A stretch of 64,000 nt of DNA from assembly GCA_036245805.1 (NCBI GenBank), contig BTRK01000003.1, positions 35,791,215 to 35,855,214 of the forward strand, given 5' to 3'. A program made the translations under genes and the position numbers. How positions within the stretch are numbered: the first letter of the stretch is position 1; every line of letters starts with the position of its first letter. Shown one piece after another: positions 10,939 through 23,532 of the stretch. Under the pieces are notes generated by a model. It saw only the letters and a program-made list of their open reading frames with translations. It made no database searches and was not told where the DNA came from. Origin of the DNA: Pristionchus mayeri (lineage: Eukaryota; Nematoda; Chromadorea; Rhabditida; Neodiplogasteridae).

Positions 10939-12217
10939 ATATTTTAGGCTCGTTAATCTAGGGATCACTAGCTCCGCCCACTTTCCTCTGACACGATGCC
11001 CCCTCGAAAGCAAGACAGAGCAATCACAGCGTTCATTCTTAGCCAAATTACTTGATCAAAAAAGAATTCGAAAGCTCTTCCCATGTGCTTTCGATATGTC
11101 ACTATTCAAAAATCATTTTTTGCATTTGTGGTGTTAAAATTCGAACTTTATAACGCGATCCATCATTTTTAACAGATTTTTGCTGTGCGTGAGCAGAGAA
11201 ATTATGATACACTGTTTGAATAGTGAAAATATGATAGCCAGCAACCATTCAAACAAGTTGGCCAAAGGAAATCGAAAAATATTGATTTCCCGGTCCGTGA
11301 TTCGAAGTTAACTAGTCGGTGCCTGGGCTAAAAGATCGCCGTCGTCTTCTCTCCCTCTCCTCCCTTTCCTCTCGCTCGTCTCTGACCCGGCGCGTGTAGA
11401 GAGCGATTGCTCATACGAAAGAGCGCGATTGCAGCGCACTCCCGTCTCTCCTCGCAGGGGTGATCGAAGCCGGGAAAAGGCGAAGCCCTGCCAAAAATTT
11501 TTGCGATTTGACTTGGAAGGGATCGGAATTGACTCCGCCCCTTTCTTCGTCGTCCTGCTTTTCCCCCACTCTCTTTGATGCCTTTTCAAACAGTTCTTGA
11601 GCTCTAGCACCATTCAGAGATGAGATATCGACAAACGGCCAAAAGTATGATCATGTTAGGACCTCAGCGGCTATGTTGAGTATAGTTTGGGAGACATGGC
11701 TTCATTTCGGCTATACCCCTTGTGGTCTCTACGTTAATCATTGCGAATTCCTTCTTTGAAAAAAACATGCACACATGTTCTAAATCTTTTCACATCCAGC
11801 ACTGCATCTTAATTAATTTGTGGAGATAGGATGTACCTATTCATGTTGAAGACGTCACACTCATAATGCTATGTCGCCTTGCACGCCAGCACAAGCATTG
11901 ACATGCTCAAATTGTTGCGATTAATTATTTTATATTTTTCCGCGAGTTTCCACCACGTATTGAACACAAATTTCATGATGCTGTGTAACATAATTGTACG
12001 TCTCGGAACTTCCTAGTGGTCATCACTCGTATCCTTTTTTTCATTCGATAACTTCAATGTATGAACAGTAATAATGATTTTTGAAGCAAGAACGATAAGA
12101 AAGTATCATTGCTATTCTGGCAAATTACTTTGCACTCTAATGATAATTGTGCAGTGTAAACGTGAACTATATCTTTGGCAGACTTCATTGTTTACATCCT
12201 GCTACAGTCATTATACG
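10939..12217. other. no gene recognised; GC-rich patch 11330-11600
   Basis: The GC-rich patch holds a basic 101-codon minus-strand frame with no motif. The word CTCCGCCC recurs at 10974, 11531 and (inverted) 12519 and 14187. I could not extend it into a repeat family and do not assign a gene. Confidence 0.3.
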
Positions 12218-12270
12218 ATATGGAGCTGCTGCGAAGGTCGGTCGATGATTTGTTGTTGCATTTGGTCTAG
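12218..12270 (+). pseudogene. degenerate VHD module fragment
   Basis: The second half only of the module also found at 16628 and 58281. It reads ELLRRSVDDLLLHLV and then stops. No acceptor is visible. Confidence 0.35.
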
Positions 12271-14206
12271 CATCATCTACAATGCGATAGGATTCGTGTT
12301 TTGAAGTCAACTATGATATGCATATGTAGGGTCCACAACGTGGATAGCCGATGTTTCGGAATCTGGACAAAAGTTGGTTAAAACAGTCCCATAGGGTCTC
12401 AATAACATCCTCCTTTTGGAATTAGATCGATATCTCATCTCTAAAGCGAGATACAGCTCGAGAAGCACGCGCGACGAGCACAACGGGAGAGGGGGGAAAG
12501 GCGAGACGAGAGGAAAAGTGGGCGGAGTCAATATCTCCTCTCTTCTCCTTCCCCTTTGTCGCACCCCCCTCCATTATTCCGCCGATTTCGCTATACAAAT
12601 GAGTGAAATACCGTTCTAATCTTCGCTTAAGATATCCCCCGATGCTTTTGTGTGTATTGTAGGAGCATTCAAGTAAAAATACATCACATTTATCGATTAG
12701 GGCCACAATTCACGCGCAAAACAACAGAAATTAGCACAATAAAATAAGAAAGCGAGTGAATGGTGCCAGCAGACCATTTAATTCTCAGAAAGACATGGAA
12801 ACTAGGGAACAGGGTATGGATACGGTAGGGAGCGATGGATACTGTAAGTCGTCAGAGAAGGCCGAGATAGATAAAAAGATAGAAGAGGGTAGGGAAGGAG
12901 AAAATACAGACTACGGAAAACAACCAGACAAAATACGAAGGCAAGCCCCTACGACAGAAGATAAAATTTCTGAGAACAAGACACAAATTTACAATAATTA
13001 GTCACAAATAACTCTATTGAAGACATTGGAATTAAAATATCTGATATACTCTGAATAGTATGATATAAAAGATCGATCTACAATAAGAAATGCAATGACT
13101 ATGCAGGCTGACAAAGAAAGTTTAAATTGGTGGGCTAGTGGATCAGAGAAGATTTTCGAGCAAGTCGAACAATAATCGTTTCGGGAGGACTCTAACTGGG
13201 AAAGGGGGGGGGTGGTGGAAGGAAATTAGGGGAAATGGAGGTGACCAAACTGGTCTCACCTCTCCTGACGATCGAAGAGACGACTCCATCCTCTTTCACG
13301 TCTTCTTCCAATCGATGCTCTGGCTCTGAAAAAGTAGATTTTACAATTTAGAAACAATGCGCACATGGAAACCACTATCTCCATATAAATGCCTACCAAT
13401 TTAATCGTACAAATAAGAAATACGAGTAGGAAAATAACTGAAAGCGGCGGAAAATCTGACGAATTGGACGAACCAAAGCATCACGGATGTATACAACGCG
13501 TTAGAGTGCATGAACAGATGTAATTGATAGCGAAACATAAATGTTATAAAGGTTAGCTAAGAAGAGTAATCAATAATCACAACAATATTTACTTACGCGT
13601 TAGAGATGGAGCGAAAAACGGATCAGGTCCTATCAATTATAAGTGTTGAACGCTTCGAAACCGCACCAAAACGGGAACAATGATAGACCAGTTCACGTGG
13701 ACTAGGAAGAAGCAAGAAAATGCATAAAATAATCGATGAACACGCGATAAAAACCTATAAATCGATAAAACAGGCAGCCGAATATATCGTTCCGACAGTA
13801 TCAGTTCAATGCCTCCTCGACGGTAAATAGCGCAACTTCCTTAGGAATTAACGTAATTTCTCCCGGAGCTTCAAAAAATTCAAATGAGAAGCACAATTAA
13901 ACGAAAGTATAAATCTTCGTTTGCCTTCGCGTTTTGGACTCATATGAGACCATTAAATATGAATATTGCCCGACGAACTTATAATTTTTCGTATAAACGG
14001 CTTTTTAACCTCATTTTTTTCAAATTTGACCTACTTAGAGGAGTCAGACCTAGTTCGTCGACCAACCGCTCGATTTGTCTCGGGGAAAGCTATCGAATTC
14101 TTTTTTGGTCGACCGTTTTGGTCGCAAATTACGCATGTGTTCCTCAAATCTCGCTTTAGAGGGGAGAACTGTCCGAGCCGAGTGGGCGGAGCTTGTGGTG
14201 TCTATG
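12271..14206. other. intergenic, no supported gene
   Basis: An 81-codon hydrophilic, Lys/Glu-rich frame at 12756-13001 lies in purine-rich DNA and has no motif. A G-tract of 9 occurs near 13205. Nothing else is recognised. Confidence 0.3.
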
Positions 14207-14671
14207 CATATGATACGCAAACATTCCTGGCGATATATGAGATATATTATTCTTTATTTTTTTCTTAACATAGTGTGTAGGATCGAAACAGTCAATGTGA
14301 GATAATTAGGACCCGGTAGATAGGTTTTGTACTAATCTTTTATTTTAAAGTTACAATAGCACGTTGAATTCACTGAGACTTTGCTTGGCACCATTAAATA
14401 ATAATACAGAGAGTAATACTAAATCCGAGAACAGGAAAATGATAGAGGACAATTAATCTTACTTGGCAGATAGGGCGAGCGCTTCAGGCATAAGATTGAG
14501 CAAAATTACATCGACCAATTGGTTCGACATGGCTATTCAATTAATTCTATGATCACCGGATATCATCTATTCGATGCACACGCTAGCTTTCAATCGACGA
14601 GCCGGTCAAAATATGCTCATAACAGTGAGTTGATGAAAACATCATAGAACTCTCTAAATTTCCCCATGCTA

Positions 14672-14932
14672 GCGGGCGAGGTGGCGCAGTGGTTGTGTGC
14701 CAGGAATGCGAATCCGATGGTTATGAGTTCGACCCCTCTCGCCTGCAGATCCACCCAGACCACGGGGGTTAAGAAATAGGTCAGAAATCCCCCACCACGT
14801 GCACACAACACGGGCGGTAGCCTCGCGCATAGGTCGCTGATAACCTCAGGACAGACTGAACGCAGAATTGGCGCGGGGGTGGCAAACCAGCCTTGCTTAG
14901 ATGCCTCAACTTACGTTACGTTTTTTACGCAT
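14672..14932 (+). mobile_element. tRNA-derived SINE (left-arm copy)
   Basis: The head is tRNA-like, with A box TGGCGCAGTGG (14682-14692) and B box GAGTTCGACCC (14725-14735) at tRNA spacing, and GGCGAG/CTCGCC as a residual acceptor stem (14675-14680 and 14738-14743). A body of about 190 bp that is not tRNA follows (ACCACGGGGGTT, GTGCACACAACACGGGCGG, GATAACCTCAGGACAG), ending in an ACGTTACG tail and a T run that could end Pol III transcription. Hence a SINE and not a plain tRNA gene. No clear target duplication was found. Confidence 0.75.
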
Positions 14933-15309
14933 CATTAGTGATGGAAGAGCACGAGCGGGAGATTATAGTTACCGCGCAAATCGGCCACTGGGCGAATTAG
15001 TGTAGCACCTAGTTCATATCATAAAATTGGAATTACAGGAACAATATCATAGCGATAGCATGCGAATTAAATCAAAATAATTTCTGATTTTGCTTGCACC
15101 ATCGAGATCCTGGTTTCGAAGCTACTATCACTTCAAATTTGTCGATTGAATGCAGTTACGATCAGATTCACGCGAAATTGAAGAGTAGTATAAGGAGAGA
15201 AGATGAATGTCTGTTAATGACTCAAATAATTAGGTAGAAGTAATAAATCGCGAGCATCAATCAAAATGTTTTTAGTAAATCTTGGACAATTAAAAGCTAC
15301 TTTAACTCA

Positions 15310-15540
15310 TGTGTCACCCTGTGTTAAAACTTGAAATATGCATTGTGACTCCAGAGGCTACGAAACATTGAGTGGTTCTTTGCGCATTGACATTGTAGGC
15401 TATTTGCAACCTAAATACCACTTTTGTTGAACACGCTTGCCTCTCTCACATCTTCTCCGTCTCTCATTTCAAGATCAGAATTTGAACTATTTTTTTAGTT
15501 GTATTGCCTCATTTGGTCTTTAAATCATTAAATTTTTCAG
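15310..15540 (+). other. module A-like block and intron upstream of E1
   Basis: GTGTTAAAACTTGAAATATG at about 15320 resembles module A. The following 200 bp match 43560-43830 closely, including TTTCAAGATCAGAATTTG and TTGTATTGCCTCATTTGG. A long non-coding stretch is therefore shared between the two loci, as expected for duplicated introns. Confidence 0.5.
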
Positions 15541-15618
15541 GCAGTGACCGATGCGATAAAACAGCAAAGGAGTATCGCAAAAAGTATCGCATAGCCCCAT
15601 TTCGCCCAGTGCATCGAG
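15541..15618 (+). pseudogene. exon-like module E1 (copy 1), open
   Basis: A 78-bp block between the acceptor AATTTTTCAG and the donor GTGAGTGAGG. In the phase that takes two bases from the exon start, it is open over 25 codons and very basic (DKTAKEYRKKYRIAPFRPVH). It leaves one base at the end, which the next block at 16026 completes in frame. Degenerate relatives occur at 40670 and 43837. The mirror copy is at 22847-22924. Whether this is an active exon or a fossil cannot be told without transcripts. Confidence 0.45.
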
Positions 15619-16025
15619 GTGAGTGAGGGGCAATGAGGATAATTAGCTTGGTAATGTTTGTATATTGAGCCCATTTCTATCTATTCTTCCACAGGAACAC
15701 CAGATAAATTTAACAAAAAAATAGCTAAAAAGTGGGATCAATTTCAAATTTTGCCCCGCGATATTTCGGGTGCAGCGAGGGCACATGTGCCACCTGAATC
15801 GTTTTCCATTGGTCGTCACCTAGCTGTCATTTGAAAAAAAACAAATAAATTATCTCAATCGTATGGAATATTTGTTTAGAATAGGGATGGGAGAATGGGG
15901 CAGTTGCGATTTAAAGTTCAGTAATATTTGTAATTTGTGCACATGATGGAACGTACAAGTGCGCAGGGCGAATTGAGCGATTTGCTCTAAATTTACTATT
16001 CGATGGTAACCCGTCTCATTTGCAG

Positions 16026-16097
16026 ACCGAGTAGTAATAAAGGTGCATCACTCTGTTGCACTTCCGTTTCTCCGACCGATAACTGCAGCGATGGGAG
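16026..16097 (+). pseudogene. exon-like module X (copy 3), open
   Basis: A 72-bp block after CTCATTTGCAG and before GTGAGAAAGG. Its phase (two bases in, one base out) continues E1 without a stop and gives 23 codons (RVVIKVHHSVALPFLRPITA). The upstream TAACCCGTCTC matches the sequence before copy 2 at 7745. Mirror copy: 22368-22439. Confidence 0.4.
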
Positions 16098-16627
16098 GTG
16101 AGAAAGGAACTTTCAGAAATATATAATAGATACGATCAGAGAGCACGCGGAGCGAAGAAAATAGGTTGTTTATAATACAATTATATTCACTGTTCTTATT
16201 TTTTTTGAAAACGACAAGACCATAAAGATTATTAAAACATTAAGACATTTCTAAATTTTATGTTAACCTTGCAGCTACAGTTCGCCAAGTTTGCACGACC
16301 TGATCATGCATACATGCATCCGCACTTGGTGAACTTTTTGTGAACACACTTTTTGTGAATTTTGTGAATATATAACTGATTCATTTTGGCTGACAAATGC
16401 AGTGCTTTAAAATACTAGATCGATTCATTCGTTTCATCAGTGTCTGAGAGTGTGCCAAATTCTAGTTGGTCCAATAGTAGTTCGGTCAAAAATATTTAAT
16501 TACAATTAGATAATGACTTCTATTTGGCATTAACTATACAAAATCTCAATGCCATTCCATGACTACTCCTATTTGACATTATTAGAAGCTATTTAACCTC
16601 GGAATGATATGGTTTTAATGTTTTTAG

Positions 16628-16766
16628 AGGTTGCACGACGGCGAATTTCATCTGATGCATCCTACTGTTACCATTCTTCAAGAAGGATCAGATTTGCTGT
16701 TGAGGTGGTTTGATGATTTGTTGTTGTATTTCTTTCCGATGAGGATCCAGGATCTCATTGTCATTT
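16628..16766 (+). pseudogene. exon-like module VHD (copy 1), open
   Basis: A 139-bp block between TGTTTTTAG and GTGAGT, open for 46 codons in phase 0. It starts RLHDGEFHLMHPTVTILQEG and runs into LLLRWFDDLLLYFF, a hydrophobic C-terminal half. Homologous blocks are at 17147, 18026, 27051, 31381, 58281 and, inverted, about 63655. The conserved theme is H-x-L-H-P-x-V-x-(V/I)-L followed by a Leu-rich helix. Mirror copy: 21699-21837. Confidence 0.45.
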
Positions 16767-16909
16767 GTGAGTTCCAATCAGTTATGTGAAACATGTGATA
16801 CGTAAACCTTCCTCGTGGTTGATGGGTAAATTCGTTTTGTTTTGCAGGTGTTTCTTATTCTCTGATACATCAAAATGTATGAATTGTTGCTTTTGTTTTA
16901 ACAGATCAC

Positions 16910-17001
16910 TTTTGGTTGAACTAGGTTCACTCGGGTTATGTGTAATAACCATATTTCATTCAGATAGTACGCTTTCAATTTTTTCCTTCTCTTATCCATG
17001 A
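16910..17001 (+). pseudogene. exon-like module C (copy 3), open
   Basis: Reads LLVELGSLGLCVITIFHSD and stays open to a stop at 17001. Copies at 26823 and 29028 share GGTTGTGTGTGATA and TTTCATTCAGA. Lies between two VHD copies, as at 26823-27051. Confidence 0.4.
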
Positions 17002-17146
17002 AACACATTTTTTTAAATATTTTTGAGACAGGTGCGAATCAGTTATCGAGTTACTCGTTGAAGGAATGGGAGAACAAGGCATGCATGCCCATTTAGTCTG
17101 ATGTTGTATAGCCAACCCCTTACAATTCTAATACCGATGCTTGCAG

Positions 17147-17243
17147 TGTGTAGATGTGCACGACATCGTTGTCGAACTCCATCTAATGCATTATCCTTCT
17201 GTTTTTCTACGCGATTATGCTGAGTATCCAGCTATTGCCTATT
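17147..17243 (+). pseudogene. exon-like module VHD (copy 2), open
   Basis: A 97-bp block after GATGCTTGCAG and before GTGAGC, open for 32 codons in phase 0 (VDVHDIVVELHLMHYPSVFL). It ends before the Leu-rich half seen in copy 1. Mirror copy: 21222-21318. Confidence 0.45.
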
Positions 17244-17530
17244 GTGAGCACAACGTCCCAGTACATCGAGCTTGAGAATTTAGATATTATTATTGCAGAA
17301 TATGGCTTACGACTCGCGTATCTTACATTAATCATTTTTTATATCACGACACCGATTATGATATTATCGGAAGGTGAATAATCACAATAGCTTTGCATTG
17401 ATCATACAGCGAGAATCCGCCTTGTGAAACTACGAATGTAATCACGATATTTTCTGGTGATGTTTCAATATTAACTGTTATTATCTTATTAAATTTGATA
17501 ACATTCCTTATGCCTATCATGTTACCTTAG

Positions 17531-17618
17531 ATACCCCGATCAGATGCGTGTCGATCTCCTCATCGTCATCGACGAATTGGCGGAGAAGATGATGATCAGA
17601 CGACTCGCGGGAAAGATG
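17531..17618 (+). pseudogene. exon-like module X (copy 4), open
   Basis: An 88-bp block after GTTACCTTAG and before GTAAGG. One base completes a codon, then 29 open codons follow (DQMRVDLLIVIDELAEKMMI). This is the best-preserved X copy. Mirror copy: 20847-20934. Confidence 0.45.
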
Positions 17619-17954
17619 GTAAGGACAATGCCCATACCATACACGCTTTCTGTTAGATCAGCTTTCCAGAGTAAGTGAGAGATGAGGCAAAGTATTATAA
17701 CATTATTTATTACCATTAATCTGACGGCAAAATTACGTTCAAAATTTTCATCCGAGGAATTAAAGATGCGGTACTTTGTTCTTGATGAGTAGGACTTATC
17801 TCGTGAATTCTGCAAATACTAACGATTCTAAAAAAATTACAATTTACTTCGACATCATCTGTTCCTTTCATGGAATCTATGTTGACATTTTTATGTGTTG
17901 CTAAGAGTAAGGTACGCGATGCGGATTATTCCCAGTTGTATGAGTCAAGTTTTC

Positions 17955-18200
17955 ACATATGGATGCAACAACGCCGCACCTAGTGCTGAAACGTTAAACA
18001 ATCCTTACAATTATATTCCTTGCAGTGTATGAATGTGAGCGCTCTCGCTGGCGGATTCCATCCTTCATCAACGATTTTTTGAAATGTAATATTTCTCATG
18101 CCACTTCCCGTTCTTCGTAATAATAATGGGACTGCTGCAGAGGTCGGTCAATTATTTATTGTCGCATTTCACCGGTCATCCACTGTGCATTGCGATTTAA
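17955..18200 (+). pseudogene. degenerate module A followed by VHD copy 3
   Basis: GCAACAACGCCGCACCTAGT (module A) is followed by a CTTGCAG acceptor at 18016-18025 and a VHD-type block with stops. GCTGCAGAGGTCGGTCAATT at about 18134 is the Leu-rich half, which is out of frame with the first half. Confidence 0.4.
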
Positions 18201-18360
18201 TGCTGCATACATTGTTTTTCTGATACATGAACCTTCCTTGTGTATTTGGGGATGGTCACAGTGATCTGCTTGATAGGACAAAGAGATTGAATATTTCTCG
18301 GAGTGATGTTCACAACTCGGTATACTTTTGTGACACGAATCTATTTTGATTATTCTGGAT

Positions 18361-20104
18361 ATATGAGAGGAATCGCGAGAGAATTGCCTACTCCGCGGCG
18401 GTAGGAATCTAAATCATCGTATCCGGAAGAAACTTTAACATAAAGTATTTCAAGTGATGCTCTTTCAAACTGCGTTGTCAAAATTTTGATAACTTTTGTC
18501 TTCTTCGAGATTCAGAAGGCCAAACATGGTACACTCACTATTTAGGGAAAAATCGAGCTCACTTAAACGATCATAAATACGTTTACAATGACGATAGAAA
18601 CTCGTTCTTTGCAAAGAAAGAAAGCTGAAAACATTCTCTACAACTTTTATGTTGAACATGTCATTCCCTGTGCACGTCCCAGTGCGGGGTAGTCGGGTGA
18701 ACCAAAATCTACCGAATTCTGGAAATCGGAAAAAGTTATTAAAACCCCTATGCTAATGAGGTCAAATAACTCGAACGTCAATCAAAAAAGATTTTAAATT
18801 GTTTCCCGACTAGTTGTACCACTTTCATTGGTCAAAAACTACACTATGGCAGGAAATTCAAAAATCGACATTTTAGCCATTCTCAACTTTTGGCGAGGGC
18901 GCAATCAAGTAAATTATAATGGTTCCAAATAGTGTAGATACATTCCACGGAACCACACAAAGAAAGGGCACATCCATAAATACAATATTTCGGCAGATGA
19001 AACCAAGGAAAAGCGCTAAACTGTACTCCAGGTCAACATAGTAATATGGGTCCCAAATGGGGCTAGAAATGTAGAGCTCGATGATCTGAACATTCTATCT
19101 GTTGAAAGTGAGTCTCTATCTTTTCATTGAAGCATGCTACAGCGCCTGGAACTTAGGCCGAAATGGCCGCGGAGGCGCCCGGGAGTGCACAAATTGGAGG
19201 GGAGGGAGAGGGATGTCAGGCGGAGAGGGCGCCAGACGGTTAGAGTGCGCGCTCTCGGGGGATTCTAGCATATTTCTGCCCAAATTCTAGGCTATGTAGC
19301 ATGCTTGAATGAAGAGATAGAGACTCACTTTCAACAGATAAAACGTTCAGCTTGTCGAGCTCTACACTGAATGTATCTACACTATTTGGAACCAATATAA
19401 TTAAATTTCGTGCACGCCAAAAGTTGAGAAGGGTCAAAATGTCGATTTCTGAATTTCCGGTCTACTGTAGTTTTCGACCAATGAAAGTGGTACAACTAGT
19501 AGGGAAACAATTTAAAATCTTGTTTTGATTGACTTTCGAGTTATTTGACTTCATTAGCTGTTAATAGAGGTCTTAGAAGTGTTGAACCCGTGTAGGGGGT
19601 TTACCCACTTTTGGGACCACAGGACAAAAAACAGCGCCCTTTTTTTACCACCTCCTATTTCTTAGATTTTTTTTGCGTATAGTTAGTCACCCATATGCAC
19701 CATCGATCGCGCATAGGGGCTTTAATCACTTTTTTCCGATTTCCAGAATTCGGTAGATTTTGGTTCACCCGACTACCCCGCACTGGGACGTGCACAGGGA
19801 ATGACATGTTCAACATAAAAGTTGTAGAGAATGTTTTCAGCTTTCTTTCTTTGCAAAGAACGAGTTTCTATCGTCATTGTAAACGTATTTATGATCGTTT
19901 AAGTGAGCTCGATTTTTCCCTAAATAGTGAGTGTACCATGTTTGGCCTTCTGAATCTCGAAGAAGACAAAAGTTATCAAAATTTTGACAACGCAGTTTGA
20001 AAGAGCATCACTTGAAATACTTTATGTTAAAGTTTCTTCCGGATACGATGATTTAGATTCCTACCGCCGCGGAGTAGGCAATTCTCTCGCGATTCCTCTC
20101 ATAT
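18361..20104. mobile_element. foldback FB-H at the centre of the palindrome
   Basis: Its ends (ATATGAGAGGAATCGCGAGAG) are defined by a third, truncated copy at 24380-24633 and a fourth scrap at 24835-24860. The outer 370 bp of its two arms are mirror-identical and part of the giant palindrome. From 18735 inward the arms are clearly diverged: the right arm has about 130 extra bp around 19580-19700, and many substitutions are visible. The loop, about 19140-19290, is GC-rich. The element shares its axis with the palindrome. Confidence 0.75.
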
Positions 20105-20846
20105 ATCCAGAATAATCAAAATAGATTCGTGTCACAAAAGTATACCGAGTTGTGAACATCACTCCGAGAAATATTCAATCTCTTTGTCCTATCAAGCAGA
20201 TCACTGTGACCATCCCCAAATACACAAGGAAGGTTCATGTATCAGAAAAACAATGTATGCAGCATTAAATCGCAATGCACAGTGGATGACCGGTGAAATG
20301 CGACAATAAATAATTGACCGACCTCTGCAGCAGTCCCATTATTATTACGAAGAACGGGAAGTGGCATGAGAAATATTACATTTCAAAAAATCGTTGATGA
20401 AGGATGGAATCCGCCAGCGAGAGCGCTCACATTCATACACTGCAAGGAATATAATTGTAAGGATTGTTTAACGTTTCAGCACTAGGTGCGGCGTTGTTGC
20501 ATCCATATGTGAAAACTTGACTCATACAACTGGGAATAATCCGCATCGCGTACCTTACTCTTAGCAACACATAAAAATGTCAACATAGATTCCATGAAAG
20601 GAACAGATGATGTCGAAGTAAATTGTAATTTTTTTAGAATCGTTAGTATTTGCAGAATTCACGAGATAAGTCCTACTCATCAAGAACAAAGTACCGCATC
20701 TTTAATTCCTCGGATGAAAATTTTGAACGTAATTTTGCCGTCAGATTAATGGTAATAAATAATGTTATAATACTTTGCCTCATCTCTCACTTACTCTGGA
20801 AAGCTGATCTAACAGAAAGCGTGTATGGTATGGGCATTGTCCTTAC

Positions 20847-22924
20847 CATCTTTCCCGCGAGTCGTCTGATCATCATCTTCTCCGCCAATTCGTCGATGAC
20901 GATGAGGAGATCGACACGCATCTGATCGGGGTATCTAAGGTAACATGATAGGCATAAGGAATGTTATCAAATTTAATAAGATAATAACAGTTAATATTGA
21001 AACATCACCAGAAAATATCGTGATTACATTCGTAGTTTCACAAGGCGGATTCTCGCTGTATGATCAATGCAAAGCTATTGTGATTATTCACCTTCCGATA
21101 ATATCATAATCGGTGTCGTGATATAAAAAATGATTAATGTAAGATACGCGAGTCGTAAGCCATATTCTGCAATAATAATATCTAAATTCTCAAGCTCGAT
21201 GTACTGGGACGTTGTGCTCACAATAGGCAATAGCTGGATACTCAGCATAATCGCGTAGAAAAACAGAAGGATAATGCATTAGATGGAGTTCGACAACGAT
21301 GTCGTGCACATCTACACACTGCAAGCATCGGTATTAGAATTGTAAGGGGTTGGCTATACAACATCAGACTAAATGGGCATGCATGCCTTGTTCTCCCATT
21401 CCTTCAACGAGTAACTCGATAACTGATTCGCACCTGTCTCAAAAATATTTAAAAAAATGTGTTTCATGGATAAGAGAAGGAAAAAATTGAAAGCGTACTA
21501 TCTGAATGAAATATGGTTATTACACATAACCCGAGTGAACCTAGTTCAACCAAAAGTGATCTGTTAAAACAAAAGCAACAATTCATACATTTTGATGTAT
21601 CAGAGAATAAGAAACACCTGCAAAACAAAACGAATTTACCCATCAACCACGAGGAAGGTTTACGTATCACATGTTTCACATAACTGATTGGAACTCACAA
21701 ATGACAATGAGATCCTGGATCCTCATCGGAAAGAAATACAACAACAAATCATCAAACCACCTCAACAGCAAATCTGATCCTTCTTGAAGAATGGTAACAG
21801 TAGGATGCATCAGATGAAATTCGCCGTCGTGCAACCTCTAAAAACATTAAAACCATATCATTCCGAGGTTAAATAGCTTCTAATAATGTCAAATAGGAGT
21901 AGTCATGGAATGGCATTGAGATTTTGTATAGTTAATGCCAAATAGAAGTCATTATCTAATTGTAATTAAATATTTTTGACCGAACTACTATTGGACCAAC
22001 TAGAATTTGGCACACTCTCAGACACTGATGAAACGAATGAATCGATCTAGTATTTTAAAGCACTGCATTTGTCAGCCAAAATGAATCAGTTATATATTCA
22101 CAAAATTCACAAAAAGTGTGTTCACAAAAAGTTCACCAAGTGCGGATGCATGTATGCATGATCAGGTCGTGCAAACTTGGCGAACTGTAGCTGCAAGGTT
22201 AACATAAAATTTAGAAATGTCTTAATGTTTTAATAATCTTTATGGTCTTGTCGTTTTCAAAAAAAATAAGAACAGTGAATATAATTGTATTATAAACAAC
22301 CTATTTTCTTCGCTCCGCGTGCTCTCTGATCGTATCTATTATATATTTCTGAAAGTTCCTTTCTCACCTCCCATCGCTGCAGTTATCGGTCGGAGAAACG
22401 GAAGTGCAACAGAGTGATGCACCTTTATTACTACTCGGTCTGCAAATGAGACGGGTTACCATCGAATAGTAAATTTAGAGCAAATCGCTCAATTCGCCCT
22501 GCGCACTTGTACGTTCCATCATGTGCACAAATTACAAATATTACTGAACTTTAAATCGCAACTGCCCCATTCTCCCATCCCTATTCTAAACAAATATTCC
22601 ATACGATTGAGATAATTTATTTGTTTTTTTTCAAATGACAGCTAGGTGACGACCAATGGAAAACGATTCAGGTGGCACATGTGCCCTCGCTGCACCCGAA
22701 ATATCGCGGGGCAAAATTTGAAATTGATCCCACTTTTTAGCTATTTTTTTGTTAAATTTATCTGGTGTTCCTGTGGAAGAATAGATAGAAATGGGCTCAA
22801 TATACAAACATTACCAAGCTAATTATCCTCATTGCCCCTCACTCACCTCGATGCACTGGGCGAAATGGGGCTATGCGATACTTTTTGCGATACTCCTTTG
22901 CTGTTTTATCGCATCGGTCACTGC
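20847..22924 (-). pseudogene. mirror copies of modules X, VHD, C, VHD, X, E1
   Basis: The right arm of the palindrome carries the same blocks in reverse order on the minus strand: X 20847-20934, VHD 21222-21318, C about 21464-21555, VHD 21699-21837, X 22368-22439, E1 22847-22924. Splice sites and open frames are the same as in the left arm. Confidence 0.5.
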
Positions 22925-23532
22925 CTGAAAAATTTAATGATTTAAAGACCAAATGAGGCAATACAACTAAAAAAATAGTTCAAATTCTGATCTTGAAATG
23001 AGAGACGGAGAAGATGTGAGAGAGGCAAGCGTGTTCAACAAAAGTGGTATTTAGGTTGCAAATAGCCTACAATGTCAATGCGCAAAGAACCACTCAATGT
23101 TTCGTAGCCTCTGGAGTCACAATGCATATTTCAAGTTTTAACACAGGGTGACACATGAGTTAAAGTAGCTTTTAATTGTCCAAGATTTACTAAAAACATT
23201 TTGATTGATGCTCGCGATTTATTACTTCTACCTAATTATTTGAGTCATTAACAGACATTCATCTTCTCTCCTTATACTACTCTTCAATTTCGCGTGAATC
23301 TGATCGTAACTGCATTCAATCGACAAATTTGAAGTGATAGTAGCTTCGAAACCAGGATCTCGATGGTGCAAGCAAAATCAGAAATTATTTTGATTTAATT
23401 CGCATGCTATCGCTATGATATTGTTCCTGTAATTCCAATTTTATGATATGAACTAGGTGCTACACTAATTCGCCCAGTGGCCGATTTGCGCGGTAACTAT
23501 AATCTCCCGCTCGTGCTCTTCCATCACTAATG

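Noticed and set aside
12756..13001. 81-codon Lys/Glu-rich ORF as a gene
   Set aside because: It lies in purine-rich low-complexity DNA, without motif, splice context or neighbour support.
10971..14190. Repeated CTCCGCCC / GGGCGGAG words
   Set aside because: Only 8 to 11 bp match, in varying contexts. I could not extend them into a repeat or promoter family.
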